A stretch of DNA of 64,000 nt from Anaerolineaceae bacterium (GCA_026708325.1 JAPOVC010000020.1:89125-153124); one strand, 5' to 3'. Shown: positions 1 to 9,328, counted from the first letter of the stretch. Notes: generated by a model not told the origin, from the letters alone. Made by a program: numbers and translations.

Positions 1-219
1 GCGTTCCTCCAGCAGGGGGTGCATGGTGGCGCCGCCGCCCGCCCCGGCCTGTACGTTGAGCAAAAGCTCCCAGGCCTTTTCGGCGTAGGCGCGGCTGGCC
101 AGCACGCGCGCCTGGGCGCGCCGTACCCGTGACGCCGAGACCGCCTCAAGGGCGCGCGTGATTTGCGAAATGTTGCGTACGCTGCGTATGCGTTTCTGAA
201 TGTCTCTGGCAGTGGCCAC
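1..219 (-). CDS. atpG: ATP synthase F1 gamma subunit, N-terminal part (runs off window)
   Basis: First 73 codons of the gamma (rotor shaft) subunit of F1Fo ATP synthase; the rest lies beyond base 1. The start is GTG at 219, preceded on the minus strand by AGGAG about 8 nt upstream. The translation begins VATARDIQKRIRSVRNISQI, which matches the conserved N-terminal helix of gamma (ARDIKKRIRSVxNTxQIT). It lies 22 nt downstream of atpA in the standard alpha-gamma order, so atpD and atpC are expected next, outside the window. Confidence 0.93.
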   Translation of the reverse strand, partial: MATARDIQKRIRSVRNISQITRALEAVSASRVRRAQARVLASRAYAEKAWELLLNVQAGAGGGATMHPLLEER

Positions 220-241
220 CGGCTATCTCCTGTGGCCGCCG

Positions 242-1756
242 CTACGATTGGGTCCAGCGGGCGTTGAAGTCGTTGATGGCGCCCTCGACCTGTTGGGCGA
301 CCTCATCATCCCAGTTCTCCGGGTCCGCCTGAATGCTACCCGACAGCGCCGCCGAGTTCGTTTGCCAGTTGCGCAGGAAGTCTTCCTTCCAGTCGGCGAC
401 GCGCTCCACAGGCACCTCGTCCAGCAGGCCGTTGGTGCCCGCATAGATGATCGCCACCTGATCGGCCACGCGCATCGGCTGGTATTGCGGCTGCTTGAGC
501 AACTCGGTCAGGCGCAGGCCGCGGTCCAGCTGCTGCTGGGTGGAGCGGTCCAGACCGGAGCCAAACTGGGCGAAAGCCGCCAGCGAGGCAAACTGCGCCA
601 GGTCCAGCTTGAGGCGCCCGGCCACGCGTGACATGGCCCTCGTTTGCGCGTCACCGCCGACGCGGCTGACGCTGATGCCCACGTCCATGGCGGGCCGTTG
701 ACCGGCGTAAAAGAGGTCGCTGAGCAAGTAAATCTGGCCGTCGGTGATGGAAATGACATTCGTGGGCACGTAGGCCGAGACGTCGCCCAGCAGCGTTTCG
801 ATGAAGGGCAGGGCCGTCAGACTGCCGCCGCCGCGCGCCTCGCTGAGTTGGGCCGCGCGCTCCAGCAATCGACTGTGCAGGTAAAAGACGTCGCCCGGGT
901 AGGCTTCCCGTCCGGGCGGACGCCGCATCAGCAGCGACACCTGGCGGTAGGCCCAGGCGTGCTTGGAAAGGTCATCGTAGACCACCAGCGCGTCCTGACC
1001 GTTTTCCATGAACCATTCGCCGATGGCGCAACCGGCATAGGGCGAAATGTACTGCATGGCCGCCGGGTCCGAGGCCGAAGCCACGACCACGGTGGTGTAG
1101 TCCATCGCGCCGGCCTCCTCCAGCAGCGCAACCAGACGGGCGATCTCACCCTTGCGCTTGCCGATGGCGACGTAGATGCACTTCATGTCCTCTTCCTTCT
1201 GGTTGAGGATGGTGTCGATGGCCAGCGCCGTCTTGCCGATTTGCCGGTCGCCGATGATCAATTCACGCTGTCCGCGTCCGATGGGAGTCATGGAGTCGAT
1301 GGCGACGATGCCGGTCTGCATCGGGCGGAAGACGTTGCGTCTTTCCATCACGCCCGGCGCGATGCGCTCGACGGCGTAGTATTCGTCGGAAGCGACGGGC
1401 CCGCGGCCGTCCAGCGGGTTGCCCAGCGCATCCACCACGCGCCCGACCAGCCCTGCACCCACGGGCACGGAGGCGATGCGGTCCAGGGCACGGACCTCGT
1501 CGCCCTCGTTGATTTCGTCGTATTCGCCCATAATGATGACGCCGACGTGCTCGTCTTCCAGGTTGAAGACGATGCCGGCGGAGCCGTTGGCGAAGGACAC
1601 CAGTTCACTGAAACGCACATTCTCCAGGCCGGAGACGCGCGCGATGCCATCGCCCACTTCCTCAACCAGGCCCACCTGCACGGCATCGTAGTGGCGGTCA
1701 TAAGACCGCACCTGCTCCAGCAGCGAGTCAAACATCGTGCCCGTCACATCCGCCAT
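242..1756 (-). CDS. atpA: ATP synthase F1 subunit alpha
   Basis: 504-aa alpha subunit of F1, the regulatory nucleotide-binding subunit of the membrane-bound H+ (or Na+) ATP synthase. The N-terminal beta-barrel contains [11 protein letters not shown], the P-loop is [13 protein letters not shown], and the alpha signature [14 protein letters not shown] is present near residue 360. Length is normal for the family. ATG is preceded by GGGAGAG about 8 nt upstream. atpG follows 22 nt downstream. Upstream there is a non-coding gap and then proC, not atpH/atpF, so the F1 genes appear to start here as a separate transcription unit. Confidence 0.97.
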   Translation of the reverse strand: MADVTGTMFDSLLEQVRSYDRHYDAVQVGLVEEVGDGIARVSGLENVRFSELVSFANGSAGIVFNLEDEHVGVIIMGEYDEINEGDEVRALDRIASVPVGAGLVGRVVDALGNPLDGRGPVASDEYYAVERIAPGVMERRNVFRPMQTGIVAIDSMTPIGRGQRELIIGDRQIGKTALAIDTILNQKEEDMKCIYVAIGKRKGEIARLVALLEEAGAMDYTTVVVASASDPAAMQYISPYAGCAIGEWFMENGQDALVVYDDLSKHAWAYRQVSLLMRRPPGREAYPGDVFYLHSRLLERAAQLSEARGGGSLTALPFIETLLGDVSAYVPTNVISITDGQIYLLSDLFYAGQRPAMDVGISVSRVGGDAQTRAMSRVAGRLKLDLAQFASLAAFAQFGSGLDRSTQQQLDRGLRLTELLKQPQYQPMRVADQVAIIYAGTNGLLDEVPVERVADWKEDFLRNWQTNSAALSGSIQADPENWDDEVAQQVEGAINDFNARWTQS

Positions 1757-1828
1757 AAATCGCTCTCCCGGGATTCTTCGCCCCGCCGCAGGAAAAGGTC
1801 ATCCCGCACAGGGCCACGCCTGGCGCGC

Positions 1829-1857
1829 ATTGTAGCCCGCCGCCAGGCGAATGTCCA
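1829..1857 (-). promoter_or_regulatory. Sigma70-type promoter for atpA-atpG
   Basis: On the minus strand TGGACA (1857-1852) and TACAAT (1834-1829) are separated by 17 nt. This leaves a leader of about 65 nt before the atpA ATG at 1756. The match is good for a GC-rich genome, and the site lies in the only non-coding gap before atpA. Not experimentally shown. Confidence 0.6.
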
Positions 1858-1884
1858 TAGTTTCACAATCTCGTCCTGCGGCGA

Positions 1885-2730
1885 TCAGCCGTTGCCATTG
1901 AGGCCGCGAATCGTCGCCGCGCCCCCCAGTGACGCCGACCGTTGCCAGGCGGCCCACACCGCCTGGGCGACCACCGTTCTCAGGCCGCCACGCTCCAGTT
2001 GATAGAGGGCCTCGGCCGTCGTGCCGCCGGGACTGGTGACCTGGTTGCGCAATTCGGCCGGATGCAGCCCGGACCGTTCGGCGTAGGCGACCGAACCCGA
2101 CATCGACATGAGTACCAGGCGCTCGGCCTCCCGCCGCGCGAAGCCCATGTGCACGCCGACGTCGATCAGCGCTTCCATGAAAAGGAAAATGTAGGCGGGG
2201 GCGCTGCCGCTCAGGGCCGTGGCCATGTCCAGCGCGCCTTCATCCTGCTTGTAAAGCTCTTCGCCGAAGGCGCGCAGCAACTCCCGCGCCAGCGCCAGGC
2301 CGGCCTCGTCGGTGGCCCCATTGGCCGTCCAGACCGTGATGCCCTGCCCTATCTGGGCCGGGGTGTTGGGCATGGCCCGCACCACGGCCACGCCCTCAAG
2401 TCCGGCGTCGATGGTTTCAAGCCGGACGCCGGCCATGATGCTCAGCACGAGCCGGGCATTGCTGGCATTGCCCAGTTGCGGCAGGACCTCGGGCAGGGCC
2501 TGCGGCTTGATGGCGAGAACGACCACGGTGGCTTCCCGGATGGCGGCGACGTTGTCCGCCGTGGCGCGCAGGCCATAGCGCTCGCGCAATTCCTGGAGGC
2601 GCTCGGCGCGCGGGTCCGCCGCAATGATCTGGCTGGCGTCCAGGGTATCCTTTTCCAGCAGGCCGCGAATCATGGCCTCGCCCATCACGCCACAGCCCAC
2701 GAAGCCCAGCGTCTCTTCAGCGAAATTCAT
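1885..2730 (-). CDS. proC: Pyrroline-5-carboxylate reductase
   Basis: 281-aa NAD(P)H-dependent reductase for the last step of proline synthesis (P5C to L-proline). The Rossmann motif GFVGCGVMGEAM is at residues 9-20, MPNTPAQIGQG marks the end of the nucleotide domain, and the ProC dimerization signature TSPGGTTAEAL is near residue 230. Length is normal. It is the last gene of a five-gene leftward operon, 13 nt after the epimerase stop, and its partners are mostly amino-acid or sugar-nucleotide enzymes. Confidence 0.95.
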   Translation of the reverse strand: MNFAEETLGFVGCGVMGEAMIRGLLEKDTLDASQIIAADPRAERLQELRERYGLRATADNVAAIREATVVVLAIKPQALPEVLPQLGNASNARLVLSIMAGVRLETIDAGLEGVAVVRAMPNTPAQIGQGITVWTANGATDEAGLALARELLRAFGEELYKQDEGALDMATALSGSAPAYIFLFMEALIDVGVHMGFARREAERLVLMSMSGSVAYAERSGLHPAELRNQVTSPGGTTAEALYQLERGGLRTVVAQAVWAAWQRSASLGGAATIRGLNGNG

Positions 2731-2743
2731 CCAGAGTTCTCCA

Positions 2744-3700
2744 TCAGTTTTTCAGACCTGTCTCCTGCGCGAGTTGCCGCATCCATTCGATTTCCCGCCG
2801 CAGGCCCTCCGTCGGGCTGGTGCGGGGCGCAAAGCCCAGTAATTGCCGCGCCTTGCCAATGTCGGCGCAGGTGCGCAACTGGTCGCCATGACGACGTGGC
2901 TGCAGGGAGAGGCGCGGCGCGCTGCCCATCAGCGATTCCACAAGGTCGATGAGTTCACCGGTGCGGTATTCACTGTCGTTGCCGATATTGATGACTTCAC
3001 CGTCGCAGTCAGACTGACGCTCGAGGACGCGGTCAATGGCATCCATCACGTCGTCCACGTAGGTGAAGGAACGGGAATGCTCGCGGCTGCCTTCGTAGAG
3101 TGGGCAGGGCGGCCCGCCCAGGGCGCTGCCGATCAGGCGCGGAAAGAGCTTGTCGGGCCGCTCGCGTTGGCCATAGACCGAAAACAGGCGCAGGGAACAG
3201 GCAGGAAAACCATCTTCCCGCTGTCGCGCCAGCACCAGTTGCTCGGCCGCCAGCTTGGTGACGCCGTAGTGCGAGACCGGTTGCGCGGCGGCGCTTTCCG
3301 GCGCTGTGGCCTCATGCCCGTAAATGGAGGACGTGGAGATGTTGACGAAGAATTGCAGGCTGGTTGAGCTCCGCAGCGCTTCCAGCAGGCACCAGGTCGC
3401 CTGCAGGTTGTTGCGCACGTAGCTGGCGAAGGACGTGGCCGCCGAATTGCCCGGCTGGGCCGCCGCATGAATGACGATTTCGCTGCCGGCCACCTGCTCA
3501 GCCAGACCGGCGGCCGTCAGGTCCCGTTCCAGCAATTCACATCCGGCCGCGCGTACCGCCCGCGCGTTGCGCACCTTGAGGGGGCGGGCGTAATAACTGT
3601 CGAAGTTGTCCAGCCCCCGCACGCGATGACCGGCCGCAACCATCCTTTCGGCCACGTGCGAGCCAATGAATCCGGCGGCGCCAGTCACGAGAACCTTCAT
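2744..3700 (-). CDS. NAD-dependent sugar-nucleotide epimerase/dehydratase
   Basis: 318-aa extended SDR. GAAGFIGSH (7-15) binds NAD, STSSIYG (about 122-128) supplies the catalytic Ser/Thr, and Tyr145-x3-Lys149 (YGVTK) is the catalytic pair. The fold and RSFTYVDDV resemble UDP-glucose 4-epimerase/UDP-glucuronate epimerase relatives (GalE/WcaG group), acting on a nucleotide sugar in the cytoplasm. The exact substrate cannot be read from sequence. Its ATG overlaps the end of the racemase gene by 4 nt (ATGA), showing translational coupling. Confidence 0.85.
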   Translation of the reverse strand: MKVLVTGAAGFIGSHVAERMVAAGHRVRGLDNFDSYYARPLKVRNARAVRAAGCELLERDLTAAGLAEQVAGSEIVIHAAAQPGNSAATSFASYVRNNLQATWCLLEALRSSTSLQFFVNISTSSIYGHEATAPESAAAQPVSHYGVTKLAAEQLVLARQREDGFPACSLRLFSVYGQRERPDKLFPRLIGSALGGPPCPLYEGSREHSRSFTYVDDVMDAIDRVLERQSDCDGEVINIGNDSEYRTGELIDLVESLMGSAPRLSLQPRRHGDQLRTCADIGKARQLLGFAPRTSPTEGLRREIEWMRQLAQETGLKN

Positions 3701-4890
3701 AAGGGCGGCGCTCCCTGCAGGGCAGGAACGCGATAGGGATAACGGTCGCGCCAGCGCTGCATCGCCTCCCGCAGTCGATCGGGCTGCAGCTCCACGCCAA
3801 TGCCCGGTCCCTGCGGTACGCGTATGCTGCTGCCGCTCTCCAGCACAAAGGCCGGCTCGGTAATGTCGGGGTCATAGTAACGCGAGGTGGCCGAGATGTC
3901 GCTCGGCAGGGTCACTCCTGGAAGTGACGCGAAAGCCAGGTTGGCCGCGCGACCCACACCGGTCTCCAGCAGGCCGCCGATCCACAGCGGGACTTCATGA
4001 TCCACGCAGAATCGATAGATCGCCAGGCTTTCCGTATAGCCGCTGACGCGGGCCGGCTTCAGGTTGATGATGCGGCAGGCGCCGAGTTCGATCGCCAGGC
4101 GAGCGTCGTTGACGCTGTGGATGCTTTCGTCCAGACAGATGTCGCTGGTCATGGCAGGCTGCAGTTTGCTGTGTTCGTAAATGTCGTCCCAGGCGAGGGG
4201 CTGCTCGACCATCAGGAGGTTGAATTCATCCAGCTGCCGCAGGTGCTCCGCATCCGCGAGCGTGTAGGCGCTGTTTGCATCCAGCATCAGCGTGGTGTCC
4301 GGCAAGGCCGCGCGTACGCCGCGCGCCAGTTTCAGGTCCCAGCCCGGTTTGATCTTGAGTTTGATGCGGCCGTAGCCTTCTGCCAAACGCTTTTCGATGA
4401 TGCGCAGCGTATCTGCCACGGTCGCCTGGATACCGATGCTAACTCCAACAAGAGCCCGCTCGCCGGGCTCGTGGCCCGCCGGCAGGTAACGCGCAAAGAG
4501 TTGCGCCAGGGGCAGGTCGTTGCGTCGCGCAAGGGCGTCCCAGACGGCGGCCTCCAGCCCGTGTTTGGCCAGGGGATGGCCACGCACCTGGGCCAGCAGT
4601 GGCGGAATCGCCGTGGCACTGTCCACAGTCTTGCCAAGGACACGCGGGACCAGGAACTCCTGCAACACGTGCAGCGAGGTGCCCATCGTTTCGGCGCTGT
4701 AGCCCGGGTTGATCTCCGCCGAGGTCTCGCCCCAGCCGGTGACGCCCTCTTCCGTATCCAGGCGGACGAGAAGGGCCGCCTTGAAGGGTTCATTGCCGAA
4801 GCTGGTGCCCAGGCGTTCCACGAGCGGCAGGGCCAGCGGATACACCTGGACCGAGCGTATGGTGATGGCCTTGAGACCGGCTCTTGTCAA
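3697..4890 (-). CDS. menC: o-Succinylbenzoate synthase / N-succinylamino-acid racemase family (enolase superfamily)
   Basis: 397-aa enolase-superfamily protein. The catalytic set of the muconate-lactonizing subgroup is visible: Lys177-x-Lys179, metal ligands Asp204, Glu229 and Asp254, and Lys278 opposite the first Lys pair. This sequence type (menC class 2) makes o-succinylbenzoate for menaquinone, racemizes N-succinylamino acids, or does both. No other men gene is nearby, but a GNAT acyltransferase is immediately upstream with a 4-nt overlap, which favours the racemase role. The start is TTG at 4890, within TTGA shared with the upstream stop; a later start is possible. Confidence 0.85.
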   Translation of the reverse strand: MTRAGLKAITIRSVQVYPLALPLVERLGTSFGNEPFKAALLVRLDTEEGVTGWGETSAEINPGYSAETMGTSLHVLQEFLVPRVLGKTVDSATAIPPLLAQVRGHPLAKHGLEAAVWDALARRNDLPLAQLFARYLPAGHEPGERALVGVSIGIQATVADTLRIIEKRLAEGYGRIKLKIKPGWDLKLARGVRAALPDTTLMLDANSAYTLADAEHLRQLDEFNLLMVEQPLAWDDIYEHSKLQPAMTSDICLDESIHSVNDARLAIELGACRIINLKPARVSGYTESLAIYRFCVDHEVPLWIGGLLETGVGRAANLAFASLPGVTLPSDISATSRYYDPDITEPAFVLESGSSIRVPQGPGIGVELQPDRLREAMQRWRDRYPYRVPALQGAPPL

Positions 4891-5768
4891 GGTTCGCCCT
4901 CCCTTGCCACTGGCGCGCTAACATAAAACAGTCGTTCCCTGCCGTCCAGAGTCCCGCGGACGCAGTCCTGCAACACGTGGCCGGCGGCGAACAGGGCCCT
5001 CAGGGCCGTGCGCAACTGTACACGCCACTCGTCCGCGAGGCAGGCATCGCGACGCAGCAGGGCCGGGAAGTCCCGGGGCAACTCCAGCAGCGCCGGACCC
5101 TCAGTCGGCGGCGCGTCAAGCCCCCCGGGACGCGGCAGTCCCCTTTCGTCATAAACGGCCGGGTTCAGGGTGGGCGCGCCGGAGCTGAACAGGGCCCCGA
5201 TATCCGTGTCGGGACATTCGCCGGCCACCAGCGCGCATACGCGTTCGCTGTCCAGACACCAGTCGACCTGCAGGCGGTCCGGGCTGCCCTTGTCGGCCAG
5301 TCCCCCCGCACCCGCCGGCCCGAAATAGTCTTCGCAGAAGCGCGTCGCCCGTGCGCCCAGGCGATGCAGGTTCAGCCAGGCGTTGGCCGCCAGCAGCGGG
5401 TCAAAGGTCCAGCGCACCAGGGAGATTCCCTGGGACAGCGCGCGTTCCCGTTGCGCCAGTTTGAGACGTCGGGCCAACCCGCGCTGGCGCCAGTCCACGT
5501 GCACCACCATGCGCTTGGACAGCAGGTAGGGACTACTCATCCCGGGTGCGACGGGCGAAAGCCCGGGCATGCCCACCAGAATGGCGACCAGTTGGCCCCC
5601 CTGACGCTCGAAGGCCCCCAGCACGTGGCCGCCATGTTGTGCGATCGTGAGGAGCATGTGGCCCGGCACGACGGCCCCGGGGCGGGACCCCCAGTAGCTG
5701 CGTTGCAGGTCGACGGCGGCCTCCATATCCTGCAGCGTATGCAACAGACGAATGTCCTGCTCCCTCAC
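4887..5768 (-). CDS. GNAT-family N-acyltransferase (COG3375-like)
   Basis: About 293 aa if started at GTG 5768, which overlaps the SDR stop in GTGA; the open frame continues upstream but that part lies inside the SDR gene. The central segment LVAILVGMPG and MVVHVDWRQRGLARRLKLAQRE carries the acyl-CoA pyrophosphate loop (RxxGLA/RR), and LVRWTFDPLLAANAWLNL is typical of the predicted acyltransferases found beside menC-like genes. Likely transfers an acyl group, possibly succinyl, to an amino acid feeding the adjacent racemase; this is inferred from operon context and known NSAR operons. Confidence 0.75.
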   Translation of the reverse strand: MREQDIRLLHTLQDMEAAVDLQRSYWGSRPGAVVPGHMLLTIAQHGGHVLGAFERQGGQLVAILVGMPGLSPVAPGMSSPYLLSKRMVVHVDWRQRGLARRLKLAQRERALSQGISLVRWTFDPLLAANAWLNLHRLGARATRFCEDYFGPAGAGGLADKGSPDRLQVDWCLDSERVCALVAGECPDTDIGALFSSGAPTLNPAVYDERGLPRPGGLDAPPTEGPALLELPRDFPALLRRDACLADEWRVQLRTALRALFAAGHVLQDCVRGTLDGRERLFYVSAPVAREGEP

Positions 5769-6724
5769 CCCGGGACTCCCCGTGGATGGGGACGCAGAGA
5801 CGATTGAAGGAGTCTGCGCCAGCCGTGGTCCCGTTGCCAGTGCAGCAGGCTGTCTTCCAGACGCCTGGGCCGCACGCCGAAGTTCGTCCAGGCGTTCCCC
5901 AGCCCGGTTACCCGGCTTATGGCCAGAAGGTCCAGCATCTGGGGGTTCAGCATGACGCGTGGCAATACGCGGCTGTAGAGCACGGCCATGCGACGCAACA
6001 GCCAGGGCGGCACGGAGACGAGCAATCGTGGCATGTTCCACAGGCGCATCAGGGTGCGCAACAGGTCGCGCAGGGAGATGTACTCCGGCCCGCCGATCTC
6101 CAGCAGGTGGTCCACCAGGGCGATACGGTCGAGACAGGCGGTCAGGGCCTGCACCAGATCATCCACGTGGATTGGCTGCAGGACAACCTCGCCCTGGCCA
6201 GGCATCGCAAAGAAAAGGGGGTTGGCCCGTAGCGACAACAGCATGGCGTTGATGAAGGAATCGTCTTCGCCAAAGGCCATCGCGCTGCGTACGATGGTCC
6301 AGGCCAGACCGCTCTGGCGCAGGGTGTTCTCCACCGCGCCCTTCACCTGCAGCAGGGGCCAGGCGGCCTCGCGGGCGGCGCCGAGATGACTGAGCGTGAT
6401 GATGCGTCCCACCCGCGCCGCGCGGGCTGCGCGCACCAGGTTTCGCGCGCCGGCGACCTCGTAGCGTTGCAGGTCGCGCGTTCGGCCCCACCACTGGGCG
6501 CTGGCCAGGTGGAATACCACGTGAACGCCGGTGACCGCGCGATACAGCGATTCTTCGTCCAGCAGGTGGCCGCCCGCCAGTTCCGGCCGGGGCAATCCGG
6601 CATGCGTCAGGCTGGCCACGTCCCTGCCCGGTGGCACCAGACAGCGCACGGCCAGACCCTGACCAAGCAATTGCGCCACGAGATGACGGCCTACAAAACC
6701 CGACGCACCGGTAACCAGAATCAT
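5765..6724 (-). CDS. Atypical SDR / NDUFA9-like NAD(P)-binding protein
   Basis: 319 aa with start ATG at 6724 (MILVTGASGFVGRH), chosen because the Rossmann motif begins at once. The nucleotide-binding motif TGASGFVG is intact, but the usual YxxxK pair is not: the equivalent region reads WPLLQVKGAVE, keeping Lys and losing Tyr. This fits the atypical SDR a5 group (NDUFA9, NmrA-like), often binding proteins rather than classical dehydrogenases. First gene of the operon running to proC. A TATACT -10 lies about 24 nt upstream. Function unknown. Confidence 0.75.
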   Translation of the reverse strand: MILVTGASGFVGRHLVAQLLGQGLAVRCLVPPGRDVASLTHAGLPRPELAGGHLLDEESLYRAVTGVHVVFHLASAQWWGRTRDLQRYEVAGARNLVRAARAARVGRIITLSHLGAAREAAWPLLQVKGAVENTLRQSGLAWTIVRSAMAFGEDDSFINAMLLSLRANPLFFAMPGQGEVVLQPIHVDDLVQALTACLDRIALVDHLLEIGGPEYISLRDLLRTLMRLWNMPRLLVSVPPWLLRRMAVLYSRVLPRVMLNPQMLDLLAISRVTGLGNAWTNFGVRPRRLEDSLLHWQRDHGWRRLLQSSLRPHPRGVPG

Positions 6725-6855
6725 CGGCCTCTCCGCGCCCGGACGGCAGTATAGCACAGGGCCCCGCTTGCAGGCAGACGGGCCTGGCTGTGTTATAATC
6801 GGTCACTGACCTGGCGAAATCGCCAGCAAATTCCGGGTCGGGCTGGAGGGTAGCG
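6725..6855. promoter_or_regulatory. Divergent promoter region between the SDR operon and fabF
   Basis: 131-nt non-coding gap between divergent genes. On the minus strand TATACT lies at 6753-6748; on the plus strand TATAAT lies at 6794-6799. Neither has a convincing -35 at 17 nt (TTGCAG at 6768-6773 is 20 nt from the fabF -10). The fabF ribosome-binding site GGAGG is about 7 nt before its ATG. Confidence 0.5.
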
Positions 6856-8118
6856 ATGGGAGATCGCCGTCGGGTCGTTGTGACCGGGATGGGAATCATT
6901 TGTCCGACCGGCAACGACGTCGAGGAAGCCTGGAGTAACGCCCGCAACGGGGTGACGGGCATCGACACCATCACCAGTTTTGATACCAGCGGGCTGGATA
7001 ACCATTTTGCCGGTGAAGTGCGCAACTTTGATGCCAGGGCCTTTCTTGGCCGACGCGAGGTACGCCGCACGGACCGCGTGACTCATCTGGGCCTCTATGC
7101 GGCGCAGCAGGCCATCGAAGACGCCGCCCTCGAAGTGACCGAGGAAAACCGTTACGACGTCGGCTGCGTGATGGGCTCCGGAATCGGCGGAATCGGCTCG
7201 CTCTTTGAGAGCATTCGCCAGTTTCTCGAGAAAGGCGCCAGCAGCGTCAGTCCCCTCATGGTCCCCATGATGTTGCCGGACAGCCCCTCCGGCAAGGTCT
7301 CGATGAAGTGGGGTCTGCGCGGGCCAAACTTCGCCATATCAACCGCCTGCGCCACCGGCAACAACAGTATCGGTGAGGCGGCCGAAATCATCCGGCGCGG
7401 GGCCGCCACCGCCATCCTCGCCGGCAGCAGCGAGGCCGCCCTCAGCGCCATTACCATCGCCAGTTTCAACAACATGCGCGCCATCTCGCGGCGCAACGAC
7501 GAGCCGAAACGCGCCTCAAGGCCCTTCGACGTCGATCGCGACGGTTTCGTGGTGGCCGAAGGCGCCGCCATGCTCATGCTGGAAGACCTCGACCACGCGC
7601 TGGAGCGCGGAGCCAACATTCATGCCGAAATCCTGGGCTACGGCCATACCTCGGACGCCTTCCACATCACGGCGCCGCTGGAAACCGGCGAAGGCGCCGC
7701 CACGGCCATCATCCAGGCGCTGGAGAACGCCGGTCTGGCAGGTTCACAGATCGACTACATCAACGCGCACGGGACCAGCACGCCGCTCAACGACGTCAGC
7801 GAGACCTGCGCCATCAGGCACGCCTTTGGCGACGACGCCGGGGACATCCCGATCAGTTCGACAAAATCGGTGACGGGTCATCTGATGGGCGCCGCCGGTT
7901 CGGTGGAAGCCGTCTTCGCCATCAAGGCCATGCAGGACAATTTCATCCCGCCCACCATCAATCTGGACAACCAGGACCCCGATTGCGACCTGGACTACAC
8001 GCCCAACCAGGGCCGCAGCAAAACTCTGGAGCGCGTGATGAGCAATTCCTTCGGCTTCGGCGGTCACAACGCCGTGCTGATCTTTGGCGACTACAACCCC
8101 AATGGCGACGCACGGTAA
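6856..8118 (+). CDS. fabF: 3-oxoacyl-[acyl-carrier-protein] synthase II
   Basis: 420-aa elongating condensing enzyme of type II fatty acid synthesis: it condenses acyl-ACP with malonyl-ACP. The Cys-His-His triad with the Lys is present: Cys165 (STACATG), His305 (NAHGTSTP), Lys337 and His342 (KSVTGHLMGAAG). The C-terminal NSFGFGGHNA is typical. Length is normal. GGAGG precedes the ATG. fabH overlaps the 3' end; no acpP, fabD or fabG is nearby. Confidence 0.96.
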   Translation: MGDRRRVVVTGMGIICPTGNDVEEAWSNARNGVTGIDTITSFDTSGLDNHFAGEVRNFDARAFLGRREVRRTDRVTHLGLYAAQQAIEDAALEVTEENRYDVGCVMGSGIGGIGSLFESIRQFLEKGASSVSPLMVPMMLPDSPSGKVSMKWGLRGPNFAISTACATGNNSIGEAAEIIRRGAATAILAGSSEAALSAITIASFNNMRAISRRNDEPKRASRPFDVDRDGFVVAEGAAMLMLEDLDHALERGANIHAEILGYGHTSDAFHITAPLETGEGAATAIIQALENAGLAGSQIDYINAHGTSTPLNDVSETCAIRHAFGDDAGDIPISSTKSVTGHLMGAAGSVEAVFAIKAMQDNFIPPTINLDNQDPDCDLDYTPNQGRSKTLERVMSNSFGFGGHNAVLIFGDYNPNGDAR

Positions 8119-9328
8119 CGGTCGCGACCCACGCCTGCTACCCGAACCCCAGGGGGCGTACGCCCACGTCGTCGGCTGGGGCATGGCCGTGCCCTCCCAG
8201 GTGCTCACAAACCAGGACCTGGCCGCGATTGTCGAGACCAGCGATGAGTGGATTCGCACCCGTACCGGCGTAAGCGAGCGACGCATCGCCGCCAGCCATG
8301 AATCGACGGCGTCTCTGGGGCTGCGCGCCGCGCGCAACGCCCTGGAAGTCGCCAACATCCTGCCGCTGGAACTCGACCTGATCGTCGTCGCCACCTCCAC
8401 GCCCGACAACGTCTTTCCCAGCACCGCCAGCCTGATCCAGGACCAGCTGGGGGCCACCCGCGCCGGCGCCTTTGACCTCAGCGCCGCCTGCGCCGGTTTC
8501 GTCTACGCACTAAACATGGCCGCCCAGTCCATCCGCAGCGGCAGCATCGAGAGCGCGATCGTCATCGGCGCCGAGACGATGAGTCGCATCATCGACTGGC
8601 GCGACCGCGGCACCTGCGTGCTTTTCGGCGATGGCGCCGGCGCCGTCGTGCTCAAGGCCAGCGAATCGGACGGGGGCATTCGTTCCGCCGTACTGCGTTC
8701 CGACGGCTCCGGCCGGGACCTGTTGATCCTGCCGGCCATGGCCAGCCCGGAGAGCCAGCAGCCTGGGGCGGCGCCGGTTGGCGCCCGTCTCGACAAGCTG
8801 CAGATGAACGGGCGCGAGGTCTATCGCTTCGCCACGCGCATTGTGGGCGAAAGCATCAGCCAGGCGCTGGAAAAGGCGCAACTGGACATCGCTGATCTGG
8901 CCCTCGTCGTGCCCCATCAGGCGAATTTCCGCATCATCGAGGCCGCGGCCCGCAATCTCGGCGTCTCGCCCGATATTTTCGTCAGCAACCTGGAACGCTA
9001 CGGCAACACCTCGGCCGCCTCGATTCCCATCGCCCTCTGCGAAGCCATCGACGCCGGTCGCATAGAAGAAGGCGACCACATCGCCTTTTGCGGCTTTGGC
9101 GGCGGCCTGGCCTGGGCCTCCATGGTGCTCACCTGGACAGGGCGCGAGACCGGGGAGCCGCGCCCGCTCGGTCGCCAGCGGCGCCAGTTGACTTACGCCA
9201 GGGCCGGCTGGCGACGCCGCGTGCGCGACTGGGAGCGACAGATGGACGACCTCGTCAGCAGCCTGCACCCGCGTCGCGGCCGCCTGCGCCGACTGCGTCG
9301 CCGCTTTGAACGGCAACGGCTGGAATAG
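8102..9328 (+). CDS. fabH: 3-oxoacyl-ACP synthase III with Arg-rich C-terminal extension
   Basis: 408 aa from ATG 8102, which overlaps fabF by 17 nt. KAS III starts fatty acid synthesis by condensing acyl-CoA with malonyl-ACP. Catalytic Cys130 (SAACAGF), His272 (VPHQANFR) and Asn302 (YGNTSAAS) are all present, and the core ends near residue 345 with GGGLAWASMVLTW. The remaining ~63 residues are strongly basic (many Arg) and have no counterpart in standard FabH of about 320-330 aa. The FabH-type triad separates it from thiolases and KAS I/II. Confidence 0.93.
   Translation: MATHGNGRDPRLLPEPQGAYAHVVGWGMAVPSQVLTNQDLAAIVETSDEWIRTRTGVSERRIAASHESTASLGLRAARNALEVANILPLELDLIVVATSTPDNVFPSTASLIQDQLGATRAGAFDLSAACAGFVYALNMAAQSIRSGSIESAIVIGAETMSRIIDWRDRGTCVLFGDGAGAVVLKASESDGGIRSAVLRSDGSGRDLLILPAMASPESQQPGAAPVGARLDKLQMNGREVYRFATRIVGESISQALEKAQLDIADLALVVPHQANFRIIEAAARNLGVSPDIFVSNLERYGNTSAASIPIALCEAIDAGRIEEGDHIAFCGFGGGLAWASMVLTWTGRETGEPRPLGRQRRQLTYARAGWRRRVRDWERQMDDLVSSLHPRRGRLRRLRRRFERQRLE

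Noticed and set aside
4887..6041. GNAT gene extended upstream to 6041
   Set aside because: The extra 91 residues lie entirely inside the SDR gene and are low-complexity; GTG 5768 in GTGA gives a standard coupled start.
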